Shown here: positions 1 through 5,764 of the stretch, piece after piece | How the letters are laid out: the number at the start of each line of letters is the position of its first letter | How positions within the stretch are numbered: the stretch's first letter is position 1 | Assembly: GCA_002329125.1 (NCBI GenBank) | Contig: DCXX01000124.1 | Coordinates: 16,879-23,651 of the forward strand | DNA length: 6,773 nt | Origin: Fidelibacterota bacterium UBA2125 | GTDB lineage: Bacteria > Fidelibacterota > Marinisomatia > Marinisomatales > S15-B10 | Reading direction: 5' to 3' | Made by a program: the position numbers and the translations under genes | The notes under the pieces: generated by a model | What the model saw: the letters and a program-made list of their open reading frames with translations, nothing else | What the model was told of the DNA's origin: nothing | Databases searched by the model: none

Positions 1-144
1 GTCGTGGCGGGAGGCTGCCGTAGCCATCATCTCGATAGCGCAACACGCTAAACCAAACTGGAAGTACCATGGAGAAGTGGAGCGAGCCCAGTTGAGAAGC
101 TTGTTCAAGGGTGCTACGATAATATTTCCAGAACCGTCCTTCAT
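1..144 (-). CDS. nuoB: NADH-quinone oxidoreductase subunit B, NuoB (5' part only)
   Basis: This is the start of NuoB, the complex I subunit that carries iron-sulfur cluster N2 next to the quinone site, on the cytoplasmic side of the membrane. Only 48 codons lie in the window; the gene continues past base 1. The reading begins at ATG 144-142 as MKDGSGNIIV. It then runs through LNKLLNWARSTSPWYFQFG (residues 13-31) and LACCAIEMMATAASRHD (32-48). The adjacent Cys34-Cys35 pair and the surrounding FGLACCAIEMM context are the NuoB hallmark; these cysteines are two of the four N2 ligands in the family. The start is firm because an in-frame TGA lies two codons upstream, leaving this as the first ATG. 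No Shine-Dalgarno sequence is visible before it. No nuoA reading frame precedes it, so nuoB appears to open its transcript. An NuoB-like subunit of a related membrane hydrogenase is less likely, because the FGLACCAIEMMATAASRHD stretch is closest to complex I. Confidence 0.93.
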   Translation of the reverse strand, partial: MKDGSGNIIVAPLNKLLNWARSTSPWYFQFGLACCAIEMMATAASRHD

Positions 145-195
145 TTTTCAGGGAGGGTAATTTAGATATATCCATTATTATGACAAACTTGTTTA

Positions 196-223
196 CTCAT
201 AATTATTTATTTTTTCATGTCAC
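196..223 (-). promoter_or_regulatory. candidate sigma-70-like promoter for nuoB
   Basis: Read on the minus strand, GTGACA (223-218) is followed after 16 bases by TATGAG (201-196), matching the sigma-70 consensus at 5/6 and 4/6 positions. It would start transcription near base 190, leaving a leader of about 45 bases before the nuoB ATG. The region is AT-rich, so chance matches are likely and the call is tentative. Confidence 0.3.
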
Positions 224-288
224 TTTCATTGCTCTATTAGTTAATTCCTCCGTATTTTTCCACTAGCAAGCAACCTCCTTTTATGTGC

Positions 289-318
289 TTAACGATCACT
301 ATTTCAACCTTTTATAAT
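289..318 (+). promoter_or_regulatory. sigma-70-like promoter for malic enzyme
   Basis: A perfect TATAAT at 313-318 is preceded, 18 bases upstream, by TTAACG at 289-294 (4/6 to TTGACA). Transcription would begin near base 325, giving a leader of roughly 30 bases before the ATG at 354. The perfect -10 box at the right distance from a gene start with a good ribosome binding site makes this the best promoter in the window. Confidence 0.55.
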
Positions 319-340
319 CTGTTAAACCATGTATTTCTCA

Positions 341-346
341 AGAGGG
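341..346 (+). promoter_or_regulatory. ribosome binding site of malic enzyme gene
   Basis: AGAGGG lies seven bases before the ATG at 354. It supports that start over internal alternatives and agrees with the family-typical N-terminus that follows. Confidence 0.6.
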
Positions 347-353
347 AATAGAC

Positions 354-1991
354 ATGCTTACCTCAAAAAATGTTTCCGGCGGTGTTGATCTTCTTCATGA
401 TCCTACGCTAAACAAAGGGACTGCCTTCACCGAAGAAGAGCGGGATAAACTGGCGCTACGAGGGCTCCTCCCGCCCAGGATATTTACCGGGGAAGAACAG
501 AGCAAGCGGATTCTCGAGAACTTTCACAACAAAACAAATGACCTGGAGAAATACATCTACATGGTGGCTTTACAGGATAGGAACGAAACTCTTTTTTACC
601 GGACGGTTATTGATAATATAGAGGAGATTATGCCCATCATTTACACTCCCGTTGTTGGTAAGGCGTGCCAGCTTTTTGGGCATATATGGCGTCGCCCCCG
701 GGGACTTTATCTTACCATAAATGACAAGGGGTGCATTGCCGATGTTCTGCGCAACTGGCCCATGAAAAAGGTTGGCATTATTGTAGTAACCGATGGCGAA
801 CGGATTCTCGGCTTAGGAGACTTGGGCGCCAACGGGATGGGAATTCCTATCGGGAAGCTCGCTCTCTATACCGTCTGCGCCGGTGTTCATCCATCACTTT
901 GCCTTCCGATTACAATTGATGTGGGGACGAATAACGAGGAACTTCTTAAAGATCCTCTTTACATTGGGCTACTCCGAAATCGTATCCGCGGAGATGAGTA
1001 TGATGAACTGATTGACGAAGTTGTCTGGGCAGTGCAGGATGTATTTCCCGGCGCACTCATTCAGTTCGAGGACTTCAGTAATTTTAACGCTTTCCGTCTT
1101 CTGCGGAAATATCAGAAGAAGGTTTGTACCTTTAATGATGATATCCAGGGTACAGCCAGTGTGACCTTGGCGGGAATTTACTCCGCTCTCCGCATAACCG
1201 ATCAGAAGCTTACTGATCAGAAAATCCTATTCCAAGGTGCAGGTGAAGCGGGGGTTGGGATTGCTAATCTCATCGTTTCTGCTATGGAAGCTGAAGGGAT
1301 GTCTCACGATAAAGCCAAGAGACAGTGCTGGCTGGTGGACTCCAAGGGGCTGGTGGTCAAGAGCCGCGAGAATTTACAGAATCACAAACTGGCTTATGCT
1401 CACGATCACGAGCTTGTCCCCGATCTTTTATCTGCAGTGGAGACTTTGAAACCGACCATTCTTGTTGGTGTGTCTGGGCAACCGCAGACTTTCACTCAAC
1501 CTATCGTGGAAGCTGTGGGTGAAATCAATGAGCAGCCGGTAATCTTTGCTCTGTCGAATCCCACGTCTAAAGCTGAATGCACGGCGGAACAAGCTTACAG
1601 TTGGACAAATGGAAGAGCCATTTTCGCCAGCGGCAGCCCCTTTAAGCCGGTGACACTGGATGGTAAAACCTACATCCCAGGGCAGGGCAATAACGCCTAT
1701 GTATTTCCCGGTGTTGGTCTCGGTGCAATCGAATGCGGAACCAAGCACGTGACGGACGAGATGTTCTTTGCTGCAGCCAAGGCGTTAGCCAATGAAGTAA
1801 CTGAAGATGACTTGGTGAGTGGTTGTATCTACCCACCGCTTACTCAAATTCGTGATGTGTCAGCAGTGATTGCAGCGGCTGTGGCAGGGGTAGCGTATGA
1901 GCGAGGTCTGGCTACGGTAGAACGGCCAGACAACCTGCTGGAATATATGAAATCTCGACAGTATGAGCCGAATTACGAGTCGTACGTGTAG
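354..1991 (+). CDS. maeA: malic enzyme, SfcA/MaeA type (oxaloacetate-decarboxylating)
   Basis: Oxidatively decarboxylates malate to pyruvate and CO2 with reduction of NAD or NADP; a cytoplasmic enzyme linking the TCA cycle to pyruvate. The 545 residues are full length for the large malic enzyme class, and the N-terminus (LNKGTAF then ERDKLALRGLLPPRI, residues 19-43) is the expected one. Active-site residues are all present by alignment with the mammalian enzymes: Tyr97 in YTPVVG as general acid, Lys168 in GMGIPIGKL as general base, and metal ligands Glu239-Asp240 in QFEDF and Asp263 in FNDDIQGTASV. The NAD(P)-binding fold starts with GAGEAG (295-300). SNPTSKAECT (401-410) and GQGNNAYVFPGVGLG (443-457) complete the family signature. 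The second Rossmann strand ends LVDSKG (327-332), a form common in NADP-using eukaryotic enzymes, so cofactor choice is open. It is transcribed alone, divergent from nuoB, with its own promoter and a terminator just downstream. Confidence 0.96.
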   Translation: MLTSKNVSGGVDLLHDPTLNKGTAFTEEERDKLALRGLLPPRIFTGEEQSKRILENFHNKTNDLEKYIYMVALQDRNETLFYRTVIDNIEEIMPIIYTPVVGKACQLFGHIWRRPRGLYLTINDKGCIADVLRNWPMKKVGIIVVTDGERILGLGDLGANGMGIPIGKLALYTVCAGVHPSLCLPITIDVGTNNEELLKDPLYIGLLRNRIRGDEYDELIDEVVWAVQDVFPGALIQFEDFSNFNAFRLLRKYQKKVCTFNDDIQGTASVTLAGIYSALRITDQKLTDQKILFQGAGEAGVGIANLIVSAMEAEGMSHDKAKRQCWLVDSKGLVVKSRENLQNHKLAYAHDHELVPDLLSAVETLKPTILVGVSGQPQTFTQPIVEAVGEINEQPVIFALSNPTSKAECTAEQAYSWTNGRAIFASGSPFKPVTLDGKTYIPGQGNNAYVFPGVGLGAIECGTKHVTDEMFFAAAKALANEVTEDDLVSGCIYPPLTQIRDVSAVIAAAVAGVAYERGLATVERPDNLLEYMKSRQYEPNYESYV

Positions 1992-2013
1992 AGAGGTTTT
2001 AAATACTGCGTAT

Positions 2014-2050
2014 AAAAAAATGATGGCATCTTTTATGTCATCTTTTTTAT
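2014..2050. terminator. bidirectional rho-independent terminator between convergent genes
   Basis: The arms GATGGCAT (2022-2029) and ATGTCATC (2035-2042) form an 8-pair stem with one G-U pair around a 5-base loop. A run of seven A precedes it (2014-2020) and six T follow (2043-2048), so a U-tract follows the hairpin on either strand. It occupies the 59-base gap between the stop of the malic enzyme gene and the stop of the DppC-type permease gene, where a shared terminator is expected. The stem is short and AU-rich, so strength is uncertain. Confidence 0.75.
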
Positions 2051-3100
2051 TTACCCCGCCTGCCTCCGGTCAATTTTCATCTTTGGATCCAGCGCATCAC
2101 GCAATCCATCTCCTAGAAGATTGAAACCCAGAACAGTCATGGCGATAGCGATGCCGGGGTAGAGGCTCATCCACGGTGCTACCCGAAGAAAATCTTTTCC
2201 ATAGTTGATCATGGCTCCCCATGATGGCGTGGGCGGTTGGGCACCCAGCCCTAGAAACGAGAGGCTCGCCTCAGCCATAATGGCGCCGGCGATCCCCATG
2301 GTGTAAGCAACAATAATAGGTGCCAGACAATTAGGCAGGATGTGTCTTAACAGAATACGGATATCACTGAGCCCCAATACCTTTGCTGCCTGAATATACT
2401 CAAATTCCTTCACGCTCAATACTTGTCCACGCACGACCCGAGCCATGGATGGCCAGCTTACGAAGCCGATGGCGAAAAAGACTACCGTCAGGCTTGGTTC
2501 GAACGCAGCCGTGATGCCGATGAGGAAAAGCAGCGCCGGGAAGCCAAACATGATGTCAGTCAGCCGCATTATGATTGTGTCTATCCAGCGCCCGTAATAA
2601 CCTGACAGCAACCCCAGAATCGTTCCGATGAGGAGCGACAGTGTACTGGCGATGAAGCCCACTTCCACGGAAATGCGCGCACCGTGGATAATCCGCGACA
2701 GAATGTCCCGGCCGAAATTGTCTGTTCCAAGCCAGAAGCGGGGTTGCCGGTGCCAATTATTTTCCGATGTTCCATTTAGCTCACTCTTATGTACAGAAGC
2801 TGATCGTCCCAGTAAATCTGTATAGCTGAGTGAGTCGTTTTTCACGGTGAATGACTCTATCGGTACGATGGGGCTCACCATTAGCTCACCCTTCTTCAGT
2901 ACGATAACATTCCCCCTAAAGCCGGCGGGCTTACGCTGATATTCGAGTATTTGAATATCAGGATCCATTGGCGCTAACCATGGTCCGAACAATGCTATCA
3001 CAAGAATAATTGTTACCAACCAAAAGCCGAACATGGCTGTTCGATTTTTTTTCATCCGTACCCATGCGTCGAACCACAATCCTTGTTTTTGTTTACTCAT
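2051..3100 (-). CDS. dppC: peptide/nickel-family ABC transporter permease, DppC/OppC type
   Basis: One of two inner-membrane permease subunits of a dipeptide/oligopeptide/nickel-type ABC importer; the symbol marks the family, not a proven substrate. In its 349 residues: an N-terminal membrane helix (about 22-43), the family motif LGTDNFGRDILSRI (124-137) just before the core, core helices to about 331, and the cytoplasmic EAA loop that docks the ATPase (EYIQAAKVLGLSDIRILLRH, 234-253, then ILPN). EASLSFLGLG (277-286), PSWG (292-295) and DGLRDALDP (331-339) are also typical of DppC. Between the first helix and LGTDN lie about 80 residues, roughly 45 more than in E. coli-type DppC. This extra stretch (about 48-118) is polar and should face the periplasm. 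The start ATG overlaps the end of the upstream permease gene by eight bases (ATGAGTAA), with GGAG seven bases before it, so translation is probably coupled. It is the last gene of its operon. Confidence 0.94.
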   Translation of the reverse strand: MSKQKQGLWFDAWVRMKKNRTAMFGFWLVTIILVIALFGPWLAPMDPDIQILEYQRKPAGFRGNVIVLKKGELMVSPIVPIESFTVKNDSLSYTDLLGRSASVHKSELNGTSENNWHRQPRFWLGTDNFGRDILSRIIHGARISVEVGFIASTLSLLIGTILGLLSGYYGRWIDTIIMRLTDIMFGFPALLFLIGITAAFEPSLTVVFFAIGFVSWPSMARVVRGQVLSVKEFEYIQAAKVLGLSDIRILLRHILPNCLAPIIVAYTMGIAGAIMAEASLSFLGLGAQPPTPSWGAMINYGKDFLRVAPWMSLYPGIAIAMTVLGFNLLGDGLRDALDPKMKIDRRQAG

Positions 3101-4025
3101 TACTGCGCTCCAGACGAACCTTTGGATCCACTACACCGTACAGCAGATCCACAATCAAGTTAGCAAAAATGAACATCATAGCAGTAAAAAGAACAGTTCC
3201 TTGAATTACCGGGAAGTCCCGCTTCAGGATGGCATCGAGCGCAAACCGACCAATCCCCGGCCAGCCAAATATGGATTCTGTCAATACTGCGCCGGAAAGA
3301 TAGCTTCCAAAGTCAACCCCTATGATAGTAATAATAGGAATCAACGTATTGGGAAATGCGTGCTTCAAAATCACTTTCCATTCAGGGAGCCCTTTTGCCC
3401 GGGCCGTTCTAATGTAGTCTTGCTGGAGTACATCTAACATTGTTGAGCGGGTAACACGAGCTAGAAAGGCAGCTGATCGTGTGCCCAATGCAATTGCCGG
3501 CAGGATAAGGTATTCAACGCCGCCGTAACCAGTGGGTGGCAACCACTTGAGATTCACCCCTACTATAAGGATAAGAAGAAGCCCTACCCAAAAGACCGGC
3601 GCCGAAATGCCAGTGAGAGCAAGCAGCATAGTTCCACGGTCGAGGAGTGAATTGGGCTTTAGCGAGGAGATAATTCCCACTGCCAGTCCCACTACTATTG
3701 ACACAATCATGGCGGAAGAGGCAAGAAGAAGAGTAAAGGGGAATTTATCCATCAAATCATTTGCTACGGGACGCATAGTAATGAAGGAATTACCAAGATC
3801 TCCCTTTAAGAGATTCCCCACGTAATTCCCAAACTGTTTCCAGAGAGGATCATCAAGGTGAAGATTATCTCGCAGTCTCTGGATAGTCGCTTCGTCGTAC
3901 CGTTCTCCCACCATGGAGAGAACTGGATCACCGGGGACTACATACATTAGTATAAATGTGAAAACAATCACCCCAAATATGACGGGAATCGTATGGAGGA
4001 TTCTTTTAATGAGATAAGTTGTCAT
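3093..4025 (-). CDS. dppB: peptide/nickel-family ABC transporter permease, DppB/OppB type
   Basis: Partner permease of the importer, forming the membrane channel with the DppC-type subunit. It has 310 residues, normal for DppB. Visible family marks are the N-terminal TYLIKRILHTIPVIFGV with the first helix (about 10-30), PGDP just after it (31-34), and a helix near 98-120. The cytoplasmic EAA loop reads DYIRTARAKGLPEWKVILKH (203-222) followed by AFPN. TESIFGWPGIGR (249-260) and a closing YGVVDPKVRL (296-305) complete the set. These are characteristic of the DppB/OppB/NikB group. It lies 49 bases after the substrate-binding protein gene and overlaps the DppC-type gene by eight bases, so the three form one transcript. 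No Shine-Dalgarno sequence is visible before its ATG: the purine-rich GGAGGAGA here is on the other strand. Specificity (peptide, nickel, sugar oligomer) cannot be set from the permease. Confidence 0.94.
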   Translation of the reverse strand: MTTYLIKRILHTIPVIFGVIVFTFILMYVVPGDPVLSMVGERYDEATIQRLRDNLHLDDPLWKQFGNYVGNLLKGDLGNSFITMRPVANDLMDKFPFTLLLASSAMIVSIVVGLAVGIISSLKPNSLLDRGTMLLALTGISAPVFWVGLLLILIVGVNLKWLPPTGYGGVEYLILPAIALGTRSAAFLARVTRSTMLDVLQQDYIRTARAKGLPEWKVILKHAFPNTLIPIITIIGVDFGSYLSGAVLTESIFGWPGIGRFALDAILKRDFPVIQGTVLFTAMMFIFANLIVDLLYGVVDPKVRLERSNE

Positions 4026-4074
4026 AATTAACTGCTGGAGGAGATACTAATCCGCATCAAGTTATGTCGATTCA

Positions 4075-5631
4075 TTAATACATTTCCTTACTTACAGTTG
4101 TATATCGCTGAGCATTGAACATCAACTTCGGTTCAAAGCTCGATATCCACGGCTGTGTAACCACTTGGCTCACGGAGTGCCATAGAAAAACCCATGGAGC
4201 GTCATAGAAGATTAGGCTGTCCACTTCAGTCATTAATCGGTTGCGCTCAGGTGAATCAGCTATAGATTGAACCTCTTCGATACGCTGATCCACTTCAGGG
4301 TTGGAATAACGGTTCCGTTTGGTCATGGATTCAGATGAGTGAAACAAGGGAAAGAGAAAATTTTCTCCATCAGGGTAGTCAGCAAACCAGTCGAGGTAAT
4401 AGGCGTCAGGCTTTCCATCTCGGATGGCGGCTTTAAATACATTCCAATCGTTACGGATAATGGCGGCGTTAATGCCCACCGCTTTCCAGTAAGATTGAAA
4501 CGCCTCCATCACCTGCGCCAGGCCGGAAGCTTGACTTTGCCAGAGCTTCATGGTGAAGCCGTTAGGATGGCCGGCTTCAGTTAAAAGTTGTTTTGCTTTG
4601 GTCGGATTATAGGGATACGGATCCTTGGTGTGATCGTAGCCTGAGATACCGGGAGGGATGGTGCCATGAGCAAGTGTTCCATTTCCCGATAGAACGAACC
4701 ATAGAATTTTCTCCCGGTCCACCGCCAGATTCATGGCTTGTCGTACGCGGGCATCATTAAATGGTGGACGGGAACAGTTTAGCCCAATGTAATAGGTGTT
4801 TAACTCCTGTTGTTCATAAATCAACCCCTCCCATCGAGGGTCCTTCCGCCACATTTCAGTTTCAGCTCCGGGAATGCTAACAATGTCCAGATTCCCCGCC
4901 TCAAACTCTGCTGATTGTGTCATTTCCTCTGAGATTATTCGTAGCTTGAGTTTCTTCATCCTAGGTGGTTTATGGAAATAGTCATCGTTGGCAGAGAAAA
5001 GCATGTGCCCATCCCGTACCCACTCTTCCAGCACCCAAGGACCGGAGCCGGCGGCCTCAACTGTCAGATCAATGGAACCGCCTTCAATAGCTTTTCGGTT
5101 AACAACTGCAGCGGCAGGCATGGCCATAAATTGTATAAAGGGAGAGAAAGTCTCTTTTAGAGTTATTTTCACTTTATATCCTTCATCACCTTCCGGTAGT
5201 AAGATTCCTGTAATGTGAGAGTTTTCTTCAGTGAGGAATTTGTCGGAGCCGGCAATGCGAGTAAAGAGCCAGCTCTGTGGTCCTTGAGCTGCGCGTTCAA
5301 AAGAATAACGTACATCTTTAGCTGTGATCTCAGTGCCATCGTGGAAGCGAAATCCTCTGTGAAGGTAGAAAGTATAAGTGAGACCATCGTCAGAAAGAGT
5401 CCATGACTCGGCAATGCCGGGGACTAGTTCCGTGCTGTTACCGAAGTGAACGAGGTTGTCGTATGTGAGGGCGATGATCTGTCCGGAGCGGACATCTACC
5501 GCCAGAGCCGGGTCAAAACTTTTGATATCTCCCGTGCGGGCAAGGACAAGCATTCCCGGATCCGGCTTCTGCTGACAAGCAATGAGCAAGATAAGTATGG
5601 ACAGTAATAGGCGTTGAAGTAATTTGGGCAC
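4075..5631 (-). CDS. ABC transporter substrate-binding lipoprotein, SBP_bac_5 family
   Basis: Extracytoplasmic solute receptor of the importer encoded downstream (DppA/OppA/NikA family). The 518-residue length is usual. Residues 1-18 form a lipoprotein signal peptide (Lys3, Arg7, then a hydrophobic run) ending in the lipobox LIAC with Cys19 as lipidation site. The next residue is Gln rather than Asp, so by the E. coli rule it would not be held in the inner membrane. Family-typical stretches are AESWTLSDDGLTYTFYLHRG (74-93), FHDGTEITAKDVRYSFER (96-113), GSGPWVLEEW (195-204), PFNDARVRQAMNLAVDREKI (290-309) and DWFADYPDGENFLFPLFHS (414-432). These favour a peptide-type ligand, but the ligand is unproven. 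The start is GTG at 5631: no in-frame ATG lies between the upstream TGA and this codon, and it gives a complete signal peptide. No clear ribosome binding site precedes it. It heads the operon. Confidence 0.93.
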   Translation of the reverse strand: MPKLLQRLLLSILILLIACQQKPDPGMLVLARTGDIKSFDPALAVDVRSGQIIALTYDNLVHFGNSTELVPGIAESWTLSDDGLTYTFYLHRGFRFHDGTEITAKDVRYSFERAAQGPQSWLFTRIAGSDKFLTEENSHITGILLPEGDEGYKVKITLKETFSPFIQFMAMPAAAVVNRKAIEGGSIDLTVEAAGSGPWVLEEWVRDGHMLFSANDDYFHKPPRMKKLKLRIISEEMTQSAEFEAGNLDIVSIPGAETEMWRKDPRWEGLIYEQQELNTYYIGLNCSRPPFNDARVRQAMNLAVDREKILWFVLSGNGTLAHGTIPPGISGYDHTKDPYPYNPTKAKQLLTEAGHPNGFTMKLWQSQASGLAQVMEAFQSYWKAVGINAAIIRNDWNVFKAAIRDGKPDAYYLDWFADYPDGENFLFPLFHSSESMTKRNRYSNPEVDQRIEEVQSIADSPERNRLMTEVDSLIFYDAPWVFLWHSVSQVVTQPWISSFEPKLMFNAQRYTTVSKEMY

Positions 5632-5686
5632 GGACTGAGTATAGGAGAAATGTGAGTCAATTACAATAGGTCAGAACCTGATTTTT

Positions 5687-5716
5687 TCTATAACGAAATA
5701 AAATTGGAACTGTCAT
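5687..5716 (-). promoter_or_regulatory. candidate promoter for the ABC transporter operon
   Basis: On the minus strand, ATGACA (5716-5711, 5/6 to TTGACA) is separated by 18 bases from TATAGA (5692-5687, 4/6 to TATAAT). Transcription would start near 5680, about 50 bases before the GTG start of the substrate-binding protein. It is plausible, but rests on consensus matching in an AT-rich gap. Confidence 0.35.
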
Positions 5717-5727
5717 AACGAGATGAC
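5712..5727. repeat. short inverted repeat, possible operator
   Basis: GTCAT and ATGAC are perfect 5-base inverted arms around the 6-base spacer AACGAG. The element overlaps the candidate -35 box of the leftward ABC operon and lies 37 bases before the start of the rightward lipoprotein gene, where a dimeric regulator could act on one or both. Arms of only five bases can occur by chance. Confidence 0.3.
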
Positions 5728-5750
5728 GTAAATTGAAAAAGCTGGTAACA

Positions 5751-5756
5751 AGGGAG
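5751..5756 (+). promoter_or_regulatory. ribosome binding site of the BamE/SmpA-like gene
   Basis: AGGGAG lies eight bases before the ATG at 5765, a normal distance, and fixes that start. Confidence 0.6.
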
Positions 5757-5764
5757 ATAAAATA

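Larger units (their letters stand above)
145..353. other. AT-rich divergent intergenic region between nuoB and malic enzyme
   Basis: This gap separates the divergent starts of nuoB (leftward) and the malic enzyme gene (rightward). All minus-strand frames here are broken by stops, so there is no nuoA or other gene of useful length. It holds the malic enzyme promoter and ribosome binding site near its right end, a weaker candidate nuoB promoter near 196-223, and a perfect but unattached AAGGAGG on the minus strand at 274-280. I see no rRNA, tRNA or recognisable riboswitch. Confidence 0.8.
5632..5764. other. divergent intergenic region between ABC operon and lipoprotein pair
   Basis: This AT-rich gap holds no gene of useful length. 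It contains a candidate promoter for the leftward ABC operon, a 16-base inverted repeat over that promoter's -35 box, two copies of ATAACGA (5690-5696 and 5715-5721), and the ribosome binding site of the rightward lipoprotein gene. The only rightward promoter match, TTGGAA at 5704-5709 with TAAATT at 5729-5734 (19-base spacer), is weak. Confidence 0.7.

Noticed and set aside
1..175. Minus-strand open frame from ATG 175 to the window edge (58 codons, MDISKLPSLK...)
   Set aside because: It overlaps nuoB in another frame; the nuoB frame gives the unmistakable FGLACCAIEMM motif, so this one is a shadow.
1200..1223. Direct repeat GATCAGAA twice in the malic enzyme gene
   Set aside because: It encodes the repeated Asp-Gln-Lys of DQKLTDQK in a surface turn before the nucleotide fold; short and explained by coding.
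1428..1748. 106-codon minus-strand open frame inside the malic enzyme gene
   Set aside because: It lies fully antisense to a conserved, complete gene, has an unremarkable composition and no ribosome binding site or family resemblance.
3033..3437. 134-codon plus-strand open frame across the permease gene junction
   Set aside because: It is antisense to conserved parts of both permeases, including the DPKVRL end and GWPGIGR motif, and looks like random translation.
4026..4074. Attenuator or terminator between the binding protein and the DppB-type gene
   Set aside because: No stable hairpin or T run is visible in the 49 bases; the genes are better read as one transcript.
5643..5654. AGGAGAA followed by ATG on the plus strand
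   Set aside because: The ATG is followed immediately by TGA, so no protein can be made; the good-looking ribosome binding site is chance.
5638..5660. TTGACT and TATACT on the minus strand just before the binding protein gene, as a promoter
   Set aside because: The spacer is only 11 bases, too short for a sigma-70 promoter, and the -10 box would leave almost no leader.
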